A DNA stretch of 64,000 bases from contig JBJECE010000036.1 in the NCBI GenBank assembly GCA_051870755.1, positions 32,974 to 96,973 of the forward strand, written 5' to 3'. The translations under genes and the position numbers were made by a program. The notes under the pieces are model-generated. The model was not told the DNA's origin, ran no database searches, and saw only the letters and a program-made list of their open reading frames with translations. Position 1 is the first letter of the stretch; each line of letters starts with the position of its first letter. Below, piece by piece: positions 1 to 6,871 of this stretch. The stretch comes from W0P28-013 sp051870755. GTDB lineage: Bacteria > Bacteroidota > Bacteroidia > Bacteroidales > Paludibacteraceae.

Positions 1-72
1 CGAAACGACACGCAACTCGGCACGGCCATCCATGACAATGTCCAACCCTTTTTTCAGTTTAATCGTTTTCAT
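1..72 (-). CDS. nqrA: Na+-translocating NADH:quinone reductase subunit A, N-terminal 24 residues
   Basis: Only the first 24 codons lie in the window, read leftwards from an ATG at 72. The peptide starts MKTIKLKKGLDIVMDGRAEL, which matches the family opening IKLKKGLD-x4-G-(K/R)-A of NqrA. NqrA is the peripheral cytoplasmic subunit of the membrane Na+-NQR complex, which couples NADH oxidation and quinone reduction to sodium export. In Bacteroidota it usually heads an nqrABCDEF operon, which would continue beyond the left edge. A well-formed promoter lies 70-100 bases upstream (140-170). The call rests on a short but characteristic N-terminus; the rest of the protein cannot be checked here. Confidence 0.72.
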   Translation of the reverse strand, partial: MKTIKLKKGLDIVMDGRAELRVVS

Positions 73-138
73 ATCGTTGTTTTTGAGAATAAAAATCGCA
101 ACAAATGCGCAGTTTTGTAAACCGCAGTTTTTAGCGGC

Positions 139-172
139 GCAAAGTTACTGTTTTTTTATCAATTTTGCAATA
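139..172. repeat. 34-bp direct repeat, left copy
   Basis: Positions 139-172 and 1312-1345 are identical over 34 bases and diverge at both ends. The repeat contains the core minus-strand promoter. The two copies bracket the AbiE-like operon, with a repeat unit of 1173 bp. Confidence 0.9.
140..170 (-). promoter_or_regulatory. Promoter of nqrA
   Basis: On the minus strand TTG (168-170) and TAACTTTG (140-147) are separated by 20 bases, a good fit to the Bacteroidota -33/-7 promoter. The predicted leader to the nqrA ATG at 72 is about 60 bases. The whole element lies in a 34-bp sequence that is repeated exactly at 1312-1345. Confidence 0.7.
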
Positions 173-265
173 AAAAAACTTCGGTTCTTTAGCAAATTAT
201 TTGAAAATCGTTTTTCCCTGCCACCACTTTGTCGGAAAGTGCATGTTACATCTTATGCAAAACGA

Positions 266-297
266 CGGCAGCCCCATGCACATGCATGAGCCTGCCG
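266..297 (-). terminator. Hairpin after the AbiE-like operon
   Basis: CGGCAG (266-271) pairs with CTGCCG (292-297), and an inner ATGCA/TGCAT stem adds to it. Read leftwards, the hairpin follows the toxin stop codon (319) and is followed by a weak TCGTTTTG tail. It is a plausible but not strong terminator. Apart from this hairpin, 173-318 shows nothing recognisable. Confidence 0.4.
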
Positions 298-318
298 AGT
301 AATTTTGAAGGCTGTGGT

Positions 319-960
319 TTACGTCAATATCACTGCACGCAAATAATTTTCGATTTCTTTTGCGGTAACGGCATATTTCGGCTGCATTTGTCTGAAGTTG
401 TCATCTATGGCAAAACGTGCGCCATCGGTGAGCATTGCGTATAAATTTTTGGTATGCAACAAATGCCCTGAATATTTTAATGCTGCGTCCACCATGGCAT
501 GAAAATCGACGCCGGCTTGCAACAAAGAGTAGATATCGTAATAATCGCGGAAAGTGGTGCGGCGCATCATGACCTCCATCTTCATTGCGCCAATCGCAAG
601 TAAATCAGCCACATAAAGATTATTGGCAACACACATTGGCGCCGACACAGGCGAATAGCGCGGACTCGCATAGAACGAAACTTTAACACCCGACACAATG
701 AACTCGACATGGTCAATATCCATCAGATTCATGTGCTCAATAGGAGCAATGGTTGTTAATTCCTGTTGAATTTTATACCAATCCACTATCATTTTTTCGG
801 CTTTGCATGTGCGCCATCGCATAAAATCCAAGTCCTCGCTTTGCCGGTTCTCTATTTGCAGCGACAACGCCGTTCCTCCAACCAAAATATATGGTTTGAT
901 ACATTCTAATCGAGAAATTTTGTCGAAAATGCTGCCCGTATGTGGTGCCAGACCTAACAT
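319..960 (-). CDS. AbiEii/AbiGii-type nucleotidyltransferase toxin
   Basis: A 213-aa protein with the nucleotidyltransferase signature of the AbiEii toxin family. VGGTALSL spans residues 27-34, with the paired acidic residues of EDLDF at 43 and 45. A later basic/acidic helix KMEVMMRRTTFRDYYDIYSL (about residues 127-146) corresponds to the conserved K...RDxxD region. Family members are type IV toxins that modify tRNA or other nucleic acids and can act in phage abortive infection. I chose the ATG at 960 because homology starts there. A longer upstream reading exists but would run over the preceding gene. The start overlaps the stop of the upstream gene by 7 bases, so the two are probably translationally coupled. 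The pair is flanked by 34-bp direct repeats. The activity is inferred from family only. Confidence 0.82.
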   Translation of the reverse strand: MLGLAPHTGSIFDKISRLECIKPYILVGGTALSLQIENRQSEDLDFMRWRTCKAEKMIVDWYKIQQELTTIAPIEHMNLMDIDHVEFIVSGVKVSFYASPRYSPVSAPMCVANNLYVADLLAIGAMKMEVMMRRTTFRDYYDIYSLLQAGVDFHAMVDAALKYSGHLLHTKNLYAMLTDGARFAIDDNFRQMQPKYAVTAKEIENYLRAVILT

Positions 961-1289
961 GATAGTCGTTGATTCAGAAGACGCGTTTCTTGAGTCTTGA
1001 GATAGGTGTCGGGATTTTTGATTCGAAAATAATACCATGCCAAGAAGCGGTTGAGTGTTTTCAGATACGCGCCTTGCGGCACCATGCGCTGCATCCACAC
1101 TTGTTTTATCTTTTTACGCCCGTAGAGCCCAAAAAGTTGGTTTATCTCCTGCAAGTCCAAATATATCAGCACTTTTTCGATGAGTTGTTCGTCGGTGGTG
1201 TCATCCCACGAGTCGGCAGCATACGACCAAAAGCAATTCGCCGCTTTCAGTTTAAGCATCAAGTTATGTCTAATCTCCTTTTTAGTCAT
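954..1289 (-). CDS. Small partner of the AbiEii-like toxin (DUF6922-like, putative antitoxin)
   Basis: A 111-aa protein of a type often found directly upstream of AbiEii-like genes in Bacteroidota. It has an FWSY segment near residue 20, then a helical region (LIEKVLIYLDLQEI, LFGLYGRKKIKQVW), and ends with an NRFLAWYYFRIKNPD stretch. I relate it to the DUF6922 group from memory of the pattern, and this needs a profile search. It lacks the long winged-helix antitoxin of classical AbiEi. The ATG at 1289 is preferred over the one at 1310, because the TAACTTTG box at 1313-1320 would put the upstream ATG at about the transcription start. It overlaps the toxin gene by 7 bases. Its role as antitoxin is inferred from operon position. 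Confidence 0.62.
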   Translation of the reverse strand: MTKKEIRHNLMLKLKAANCFWSYAADSWDDTTDEQLIEKVLIYLDLQEINQLFGLYGRKKIKQVWMQRMVPQGAYLKTLNRFLAWYYFRIKNPDTYLKTQETRLLNQRLSC

Positions 1290-1311
1290 CGCACTCCGAA
1301 CCTTTGACATT

Positions 1312-1345
1312 GCAAAGTTACTGTTTTTTTATCAATTTTGCAATA
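1312..1345. repeat. 34-bp direct repeat, right copy
   Basis: Exact copy of 139-172. Here it carries the minus-strand promoter of the AbiE-like operon and the -33 part of the plus-strand dus promoter. Confidence 0.9.
1313..1343 (-). promoter_or_regulatory. Promoter of the AbiE-like operon
   Basis: TTG (1341-1343) and TAACTTTG (1313-1320) are 20 bases apart on the minus strand. The predicted start lies a few bases inside the annotated upstream ATG at 1310, which supports initiation at 1289. Confidence 0.65.
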
Positions 1346-1365
1346 CAGAATTTTTAGTAATTTTG
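1337..1365 (+). promoter_or_regulatory. Promoter of dus-lgt
   Basis: TTTG (1337-1340) is followed after 17 bases by TAATTTTG (1358-1365), then a leader of about 20 bases to the ATG at 1393. It overlaps the divergent toxin promoter. Confidence 0.55.
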
Positions 1366-1392
1366 CATCGGAAAAACAAAACGTCGAATCGC

Positions 1393-2382
1393 ATGAAAAT
1401 TGCCGATATAGAATTTGCAAATCAGCCACTGTTTTTGGCGCCGATGGAAGATGTTACCGACCCGGCATTTCGTCTGCTGTGCAAACGGTTTGGTGCCGAT
1501 TTGGTCTATACCGAATTTGTCAGTGCCGATGCGCTGATACGCAGTGTGAAACGCACCGAACAGAAGTTGACCATTCTGCCCGAAGAGCGTCCGGTGGCCA
1601 TACAAATTTATGGGCGCGACGTGGCCACGATGGTGGAAGCGGCAAAAATCGTAGAGCAAGCCTGCCCCGACATACTCGACCTGAATTTCGGCTGTCCGGT
1701 CAAAAAAGTGGCCGGCAAAGGTGCCGGTTCGGGCATGTTGCGCGACATTCCGAAACTGCTCGACATCACGCGCGAAGTGGTGAAAGCGGTCAACATTCCG
1801 GTAACGGTGAAAACGCGCCTCGGCTGGGACGACCATTCGAAAATCATTGTCGATTTGGCCGAAGCGTTGCAGGATTGCGGCATTCAGGCGTTGGCCATAC
1901 ATGGCCGCACACGCGCACAAATGTACACCGGCGATGCCGATTGGACGTTGATTGGCGCCGTGAAAAACAACCCACGCATGCGCATCCCGATTATCGGCAA
2001 TGGCGATGTAACGACCCCGCAACGCGCCCGCGAATGTTTCGACCGCTACGGTGTCGATGCCGTGATGATAGGACGCGGCGCCATCGGCCGACCATGGATT
2101 TTCGAGGAAATGAAACATTTTTTGGCCACCGGCGAAACACTGCCACCCAAGTCGTACGCCTTTCAGGCCGCCATCATCAAAGAGCATATCGAGCGCAGCA
2201 TCGATTGGTTGGAAGACGAGCGGCGCGGCATTGTGCATAGTCGCCGCCACTTGGCGCTGACACCGCTGTTCAAAGGCATCGACCACTTCAGGCAAACGCG
2301 CATCGCCATGTTGCGCGCCGAAACCAAAGACGAATTATTCGCCATCATCGACGACATTCCTAACACATTTGCAATAGAGTAA
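1393..2382 (+). CDS. dusB: tRNA-dihydrouridine synthase (DusB type)
   Basis: A 329-aa FMN- and NADPH-dependent enzyme that reduces uridines in the tRNA D-loop. The N-terminus has the family motif APMEDVTDPAFR (residues 16-27). The catalytic loop NFGCP has its cysteine at residue 101. KVAGKGAGSGML follows, HGRTR lies mid-protein, and the FMN phosphate-binding segments IGNGDV and MIGRGAIGRPW come later, in the normal TIM-barrel order. The ATG at 1393 starts the conserved region and follows a promoter by about 28 bases. Its stop is one base before the lgt start, so the two form an operon. Length and motifs are complete. The assignment to the DusB rather than another Dus subgroup is from overall similarity and is less certain than the enzyme class. 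Confidence 0.92.
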   Translation: MKIADIEFANQPLFLAPMEDVTDPAFRLLCKRFGADLVYTEFVSADALIRSVKRTEQKLTILPEERPVAIQIYGRDVATMVEAAKIVEQACPDILDLNFGCPVKKVAGKGAGSGMLRDIPKLLDITREVVKAVNIPVTVKTRLGWDDHSKIIVDLAEALQDCGIQALAIHGRTRAQMYTGDADWTLIGAVKNNPRMRIPIIGNGDVTTPQRARECFDRYGVDAVMIGRGAIGRPWIFEEMKHFLATGETLPPKSYAFQAAIIKEHIERSIDWLEDERRGIVHSRRHLALTPLFKGIDHFRQTRIAMLRAETKDELFAIIDDIPNTFAIE

Positions 2383-2383
2383 C

Positions 2384-3211
2384 ATGATCAAAAATCTGCT
2401 TTTCGTAACCTGGAACGCCACGCCCGAAATAGGCGAAGCATTCGGCATCACATTCCGCTGGTACGGCATTTTGTTTGCCGTCGGGCTGTTTCTCGGCGGC
2501 TGGTACACCTACAATCGCTGCAAAACACTCGGCTACACGCAAAGCCAATTCGAGTCGTTGCTGATTTATCTGTTCGTCGGCATATTTGCGGGCGCGCGCT
2601 TGGCGCACTGTCTGTTTTACGAACCCGCTTACTATTTATCGCATCCGCTGGAGATATTGCTGCCCGTAACCATCCACGCCGACGGACATTGGGAATTTTC
2701 GGGTTACCACGGATTGGCCAGCCATGGCGGTGGTGCCGGCGTAGCCATTGCGGTGTGGCTCTTTTGTCGGCACTACAAAACCGCCTTTTGGCCGTTGGCC
2801 GACATTTTAGCCATAGCCACTCCTTTGGCCGGCGCCTTCATCCGATTGGGCAATCTGATGAACAGCGAAATTGTAGGCGCGCCAACCACAATGCCGTGGG
2901 CATTTGTATTCCCCCTGTATGACGGCGTGCCACGGCATCCGGCACAACTGTACGAAGCCACCTTTTACTTGGCCTTATTCGGCTGTATGTGGCTGATGCA
3001 AAAGAAGTTACGCAACAATCCTGATGGAGTGGCACTTGGCATAGTGTGTGCGGCAATCGGTATATTCCGTTTCTGCATCGAATTTTTGAAAGAGGTGCAA
3101 TCGCCTTTCGAGCGCAGCATGACACTCGATATGGGACAATGGCTCAGCCTGCCGCTGATTGCTGTCGGCATAGGCATCGTGGTGTATCGGCTGCGCGGGC
3201 GGTATCAATAG
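2384..3211 (+). CDS. lgt: Prolipoprotein diacylglyceryl transferase
   Basis: A 275-aa polytopic inner-membrane enzyme. It transfers diacylglycerol from phosphatidylglycerol to the lipobox cysteine of prolipoproteins, the first step of lipoprotein maturation. Visible family features are FRWYGILFAVG near the start, GARLAHCLFYEP, the essential HG-rich segment GYHGLASHGGGAGV, the RLGNLMNSEIVG signature, and PRHPAQLYEA, with about seven hydrophobic helices. It starts one base after dusB, and its last bases overlap the convergent gene ending at 3205. Substrates encoded in this window include the FISUMP lipoprotein at 4806 and GldH at 49181. Complete, of normal length, with no missing key segment. 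Confidence 0.95.
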   Translation: MIKNLLFVTWNATPEIGEAFGITFRWYGILFAVGLFLGGWYTYNRCKTLGYTQSQFESLLIYLFVGIFAGARLAHCLFYEPAYYLSHPLEILLPVTIHADGHWEFSGYHGLASHGGGAGVAIAVWLFCRHYKTAFWPLADILAIATPLAGAFIRLGNLMNSEIVGAPTTMPWAFVFPLYDGVPRHPAQLYEATFYLALFGCMWLMQKKLRNNPDGVALGIVCAAIGIFRFCIEFLKEVQSPFERSMTLDMGQWLSLPLIAVGIGIVVYRLRGRYQ

Positions 3212-3864
3212 TAATCGGCCTCGATGGTTGATGCTTGTTGTCGCTTTGTCTTCGGCTGTTTCTGTTGCACGCCAGCACAGTCGCGGTTGTAAATCGACAG
3301 CACTTGTCCGCTCTTGTTTAACCCTATCAGGCTGAAAATCAAGCCTAACGGTTCAATCAACATACAAGCACAGGCTGCTATAGCCCAACTGCGTGCTTGG
3401 GTGCATTTTGCATAGGCTTCGGGGCAGTTTTCGTGCAGAAAATCGTAAAACTCGGACTCTTTCATCACGCGACCGTCATCGGTGCAATAGCGATACTTCG
3501 GTCGTTTTTTACCTTCGACTTTCACCTTTTTATAACTAATGTGCGGCAACTGTGCAACGGTTATTGTTTCGGGCGCAGGTGTTGCCTTTGTGGCTGCTTT
3601 TGGTGCCACCTCCGGCGTGGCTGCCTTTGGTTTCTCGAACACCTGCACTTCGCCCGTTTTGTAAATGACAGCCGCCACATCTTTCACATACATGACAAAA
3701 GTCGGTCCATCGGGATTTGAAAATTTTTTGTAACGCAGTTCCGTGGGCGACACTTCGGTGATGACAGCCTCGATACGTTCGGCCTTGGCAGTTACGATAA
3801 CATCCTGAGCAACAATGGTTTGCGCAAACAACAAACAGATCGGTAATAACATTTTTGTTTTCAT
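3205..3864 (-). CDS. Exported protein of unknown function with one C-terminal membrane segment
   Basis: A 219-aa protein with a signal peptide (MKTKMLLPICLLFAQTIVAQ). Next comes a small beta-rich segment that mixes ELRYKKFSNPDGPT with AAVIYKTGEVQVF, a pattern common in exported Bacteroidota proteins of unknown role. An Ala/Pro/Lys-rich linker follows. The C-terminal part has conserved cysteines and a hydrophobic stretch (AIAACACMLIEPLGLIFSLIG) that may be a membrane helix. The ATG at 3864 is chosen because it begins the signal peptide. A TATCTTTG box at 3936-3943 lies about 70 bases upstream. The 3' end overlaps lgt by 7 bases on the opposite strand. No enzyme motif is recognisable. Confidence 0.7.
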   Translation of the reverse strand: MKTKMLLPICLLFAQTIVAQDVIVTAKAERIEAVITEVSPTELRYKKFSNPDGPTFVMYVKDVAAVIYKTGEVQVFEKPKAATPEVAPKAATKATPAPETITVAQLPHISYKKVKVEGKKRPKYRYCTDDGRVMKESEFYDFLHENCPEAYAKCTQARSWAIAACACMLIEPLGLIFSLIGLNKSGQVLSIYNRDCAGVQQKQPKTKRQQASTIEADYY

Positions 3865-3935
3865 AAGACAATGAGTTAAATTAAACAATCCACATTGGTT
3901 TGCCAAGCGGAAATCCCGCTCCAACAAACACACTG

Positions 3936-3943
3936 CAAAGATA
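3936..3943 (-). promoter_or_regulatory. -7 box of the gene starting at 3864
   Basis: TATCTTTG on the minus strand fits TAnnTTTG. A TTTG lies 16 bases upstream, slightly closer than usual. Confidence 0.45.
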
Positions 3944-4016
3944 GGCCGATAGTTTTTGACAAACACACATTTTGGTGCAGTTTTAGGTTACACAAAAAGT
4001 GAGTTTATGGTTACAA

Positions 4017-4050
4017 TTGCATACAGAATGCAAAAAAACTTGTAACTTTG
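4017..4050 (+). promoter_or_regulatory. Promoter with inverted repeat, upstream of the gene at 4057
   Basis: TAACTTTG lies at 4043-4050. In the -33 region TTGCAT (4017-4022) and ATGCAA (4028-4033) form a perfect 6-bp inverted repeat with a 5-base spacer, a possible operator. Only 6 bases separate the -7 box from the ATG at 4057, so the transcript would be nearly leaderless. Confidence 0.5.
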
Positions 4051-4056
4051 TCGGCG

Positions 4057-4725
4057 ATGAAAACACTAAACACCAAAGCGTGGTTGAAATCGCTTTCGCC
4101 CCGCGACTTCAAAATGACCTGCGTCATCACCCTTGCACCCGGTCTGCATGGCATCAGCGAAGTGATGACCAACGAACGTGCCCGAAAAATCAACCTCGAT
4201 TTGGCGCGTGAGATTATGCACCTGATTGAGACTGCACAATGTCAGGAGAATGTAGAAATTATTTTTGCCAGCGACATTAAGCGGTATATCCACCGACTGA
4301 GTGAGAAAGGGTTGGGTGCTTTAGTCGTAACCGATAAATTTGAAATCGAGGTGCCGTTCTATCAACTGAAAATTGCATTGCCGCCATTGGCCAAGGCGAT
4401 TTACATTTTGTATATGCGCCACAGCGAAGGGCTTTACCGCAAGCAGATTGCCAACGACGACATCGCCGAAGAGTTGTACAACATTTATCGCATATTGCGC
4501 CCACACGGCGATGCCGAGCGTCTGCGCAAAACGATAGCGGATTTGACCGATTTTTCGAAAAAGAATCTCGATCGTCAGATGACACTCATCAACAACACAT
4601 TCAAAAAGGCGTTGGGTGCGTACGCCCCACACTATTTACCTGCCGGCGCGCACAAGAGCCAACAGCGCAGCCTCGACTTTACGCGCGTTACCTTTCGGCT
4701 GCCACCCGCGCTGGAGAATCTATAA
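4057..4725 (+). CDS. Conserved Bacteroidota protein of unknown function
   Basis: A 222-aa soluble protein, not recognised functionally. The middle contains the segment LPPLAKAIYILYMRHSEGL followed by a helical ELYNIYRIL region. I have seen this in a family of Bacteroidota proteins that look like helix-turn-helix or winged-helix regulators, where the segment reads as LPPLxKAxYxLxLRHPEGI. The C-terminal helical part (FSKKNLDRQMTLINNTFKKALG) would then fit the second half of such a domain. No catalytic residues or signal peptide are seen. The ATG at 4057 sits right after a -7 box; if the mRNA start makes this too short, the ATG at 4114 is the alternative. It is monocistronic and ends before a strong bidirectional terminator. 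Confidence 0.6.
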   Translation: MKTLNTKAWLKSLSPRDFKMTCVITLAPGLHGISEVMTNERARKINLDLAREIMHLIETAQCQENVEIIFASDIKRYIHRLSEKGLGALVVTDKFEIEVPFYQLKIALPPLAKAIYILYMRHSEGLYRKQIANDDIAEELYNIYRILRPHGDAERLRKTIADLTDFSKKNLDRQMTLINNTFKKALGAYAPHYLPAGAHKSQQRSLDFTRVTFRLPPALENL

Positions 4726-4752
4726 TCCGTCGCGCAAATAGCCACGATAAAC

Positions 4753-4782
4753 ATTAAACGCCACAAATTTGTGGCGTTTAAT
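4753..4782. terminator. Perfect palindromic bidirectional terminator
   Basis: A 30-bp perfect palindrome (ATTAAACGCCACAAA and its complement) lies between the convergent genes ending at 4725 and 4806. The T-rich ends can serve both directions. Confidence 0.75.
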
Positions 4783-4805
4783 TGCGTGTGAGATAAGCCA
4801 AAATT

Positions 4806-5525
4806 TTACTCGCAAACGCCGCGCACGGAAAGTCCGAAATAACGATCGTAGTAATATTCACTCACGATGTCCGAAGTGAAACCCATGACCGATGCGTAAA
4901 CCGGGAGTGTATCAAGCGCAGCCGACCAATAGCAACCATCGTAACCCGCATTGTACAGGTCATCGTTGTAGCGATAGCCCGCCGCAGGGATAAACATGCT
5001 GTTGTCGTTGGTTTGGCTCGTTACTATGTAGCCTTTTACGCCATTCAAGGCAGTCCACGTCCAAGTGCAGTTTTCATGCAATTCCGTCCAGTCGGCATCG
5101 GTAGGCATACGCCACTTGCCGCCCCAATTTACATTTGCGGCATCGTCTTCGGCATCGAGAGTAATTTTGTCGTCCACGATGCCGTAACGGCTATGTGTGT
5201 TGTACTTGGTGAACGTGGCTACAATAACCATATCATAGAGTGAATCTACTTTAGTCGTTGTAGTAGTTGCTAATTTGTAAGTACTCCAATTGTAAGTTGT
5301 GTCCGGATCGGTTTCGCCCCACGAGTAATAGTTGCCGTACTCTTCGGGTTTGGCGGCGCCCACGTTACAAGTAGCCCATTTCAGACCGCTTGGCAGACCG
5401 AGGTCAACGTAGTCGTGTCCATTTGCTGTGCCGGACACCGATATTTGCTTTATGTTGTTTTTCTCGCACGCAGCAAACACAGCCGCCACGCAGCATAAGG
5501 CTGCAAACAATTTCAGATACTTCAT
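4806..5525 (-). CDS. FISUMP-domain lipoprotein
   Basis: A 239-aa predicted lipoprotein. The signal peptide ends in the lipobox FAAC with the modified cysteine at residue 20. The mature part is a single FISUMP domain (Fibrobacter succinogenes major paralogous domain): YVDLGLPSGLKWATCNVGA near residue 40, YYSWGETDP, WGGKWRMPTDADWTEL mid-domain, and the GCYWSA / SVRGVCE end motifs. These are common surface proteins of gut Bacteroidota; the molecular role is not established. It lies 14 bases downstream of the SH3b-barrel gene and is probably the last gene of a minus-strand operon that ends at the palindrome 4753-4782. Confidence 0.85.
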   Translation of the reverse strand: MKYLKLFAALCCVAAVFAACEKNNIKQISVSGTANGHDYVDLGLPSGLKWATCNVGAAKPEEYGNYYSWGETDPDTTYNWSTYKLATTTTTKVDSLYDMVIVATFTKYNTHSRYGIVDDKITLDAEDDAANVNWGGKWRMPTDADWTELHENCTWTWTALNGVKGYIVTSQTNDNSMFIPAAGYRYNDDLYNAGYDGCYWSAALDTLPVYASVMGFTSDIVSEYYYDRYFGLSVRGVCE

Positions 5526-5539
5526 TATATGTAAAAGAT

Positions 5540-6784
5540 TTAGAAGCGTTTACCAAGACCGAGTTTCAGCCACGAATCGCAACCGACATTGACTTCGAGA
5601 ATGCCGATAAAACTTTTGCCGACGGCTACGCCGATAGGTGTAATATTCCACGCAAAACCGGCTTGCAAATTGTCGGTGTAGTAGTTGCGGCGCAGATAGA
5701 CACCCATATCGACACCGGAATAAAGGCGCACCCATTTGCGATTCAGATATGTAAATTGCGCGCTCGGCATGATGGAAAAATGCGGATAATTATAATCTTT
5801 TGTCATGCCATTCACGTCGGGATCGTCAATAGCGACACGTTCGTAGGGCATTTCGAACATCAATTTACCGCCAAGCCGCACCCAGGGTTTCACATAGAAA
5901 TGAATCTGAAAATCGATCATCCCAATCGACCGCAAGTCGGAATAGGGATAGTTGTAGGACATAACCGAATTGAATGCCGACATCAGACCATAGGAGAAGG
6001 CCATCTCGCCGGCCGCGTCGTCGGGTTCCAGGTCTTTTTGTACCGCGGGTGCTGCTTGGTTTGACGACGAAGACGATGTTGTTGATGTTACATACGTTGG
6101 TTTCTCGTCTGCCAAATAGCCGGACAGCACATAGCCGGTTTGTCCTTTGTACGACACCTGCGACCACATTTCGCCATAACGTTTCACGGTAACTTCGGCG
6201 CCATCGGGAATGGTTTGATACACAGACGAATCGTCGTTGGCATTGGCGCGCAACATCAATCCGCCGGCCGAGTTCACATAGGCACGTTGTGTGCGTTGCA
6301 CAGTTTGTGCCGGTTTTTGCTCCGGTGCGGTCAAATACTTGGTCAATATCCAACCTGTTTTGTCGTTGTATTCGACTTGGCTCCACGTAGCGCCTTCGTT
6401 CACAATGCGCACCCGCGCTTTGTCGGGCACCCGCGCCACAATGGTCGCATCGCGCGTGGCAGCCGCATACATATTCAGCGACGTACCGCCGTTTTGCAGC
6501 GAAATATCGGCATAGCGCGGCCGTTCAAACTTCAGGTATTCCGTCATCACATAGCCGATGCGACCGCCATATCGCACTTTAGTCCATGTAGAGGCTTTTT
6601 CGATCACCTCGATACGACTGCCGCACGGAATAGTCGTAATCACATTATCGGCATTGGCCGTAGCCGACGAACGAAAATTCAGTGCCCTGCCGGAACAGTC
6701 AATCGTGGCATACGATGCAGCCCATGCCGCGCCCATACACAACACACAGAGTAAACACCCTGCAAAAAATCGTTTTAGATTCAT
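5540..6784 (-). CDS. Three SH3b domains fused to a predicted outer-membrane barrel
   Basis: A 414-aa exported protein. After a signal peptide (cleavage near AAWA) come three bacterial SH3-like domains, roughly residues 24-85, 88-150 and 165-228. Each has the LN(F/M)-R/Y-x-A opening and the W-(T/S)-(K/Q)-V-x-Y-x-G-x-x-G-(Y/W)-(V/I) end. A Ser/Gln-rich linker follows. The last ~165 residues are alternating beta strands rich in aromatic residues and end in GLGKRF with C-terminal Phe, as in beta-barrel proteins. SH3b domains often bind peptidoglycan, so a wall-to-outer-membrane tether is a reasonable inference. The start is the ATG at 6784; an in-frame TTG six bases earlier is less likely. It lies in the same direction as its neighbours, without a clear terminator between them. 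Confidence 0.75.
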   Translation of the reverse strand: MNLKRFFAGCLLCVLCMGAAWAASYATIDCSGRALNFRSSATANADNVITTIPCGSRIEVIEKASTWTKVRYGGRIGYVMTEYLKFERPRYADISLQNGGTSLNMYAAATRDATIVARVPDKARVRIVNEGATWSQVEYNDKTGWILTKYLTAPEQKPAQTVQRTQRAYVNSAGGLMLRANANDDSSVYQTIPDGAEVTVKRYGEMWSQVSYKGQTGYVLSGYLADEKPTYVTSTTSSSSSNQAAPAVQKDLEPDDAAGEMAFSYGLMSAFNSVMSYNYPYSDLRSIGMIDFQIHFYVKPWVRLGGKLMFEMPYERVAIDDPDVNGMTKDYNYPHFSIMPSAQFTYLNRKWVRLYSGVDMGVYLRRNYYTDNLQAGFAWNITPIGVAVGKSFIGILEVNVGCDSWLKLGLGKRF

Positions 6785-6871
6785 AAGCAAAAATTTTTTA
6801 GTGAATAAATGAACTATTGAAATCTCATTAAATCTCGGTTACCCATGATGCACAAAGCATTTTGCGGCCGA

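Larger units (their letters stand above)
139..1345. mobile_element. Candidate direct-repeat-flanked toxin cassette (AbiE-like)
   Basis: A two-gene toxin/partner operon (319-1289) is bracketed by perfect 34-bp direct repeats. One copy drives nqrA, and the other drives the toxin operon and overlaps the dus promoter. No integrase or transposase gene lies inside. The simplest inference is that the operon was inserted into a former nqrA/dus divergent promoter region with duplication of the promoter core. It could instead be an old tandem duplication or a chance retention of a common promoter sequence. Compare the cassette at 43897-45049. Confidence 0.4.

Noticed and set aside
32..444. Short plus-strand frames near the left edge
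   Set aside because: They overlap nqrA, its promoter and the toxin gene on the other strand and show no protein features.
1289..1310. Start of the toxin-partner gene at the ATG at 1310
   Set aside because: It would lie at about the transcription start defined by the TAACTTTG box at 1313-1320; 1289 is more likely.
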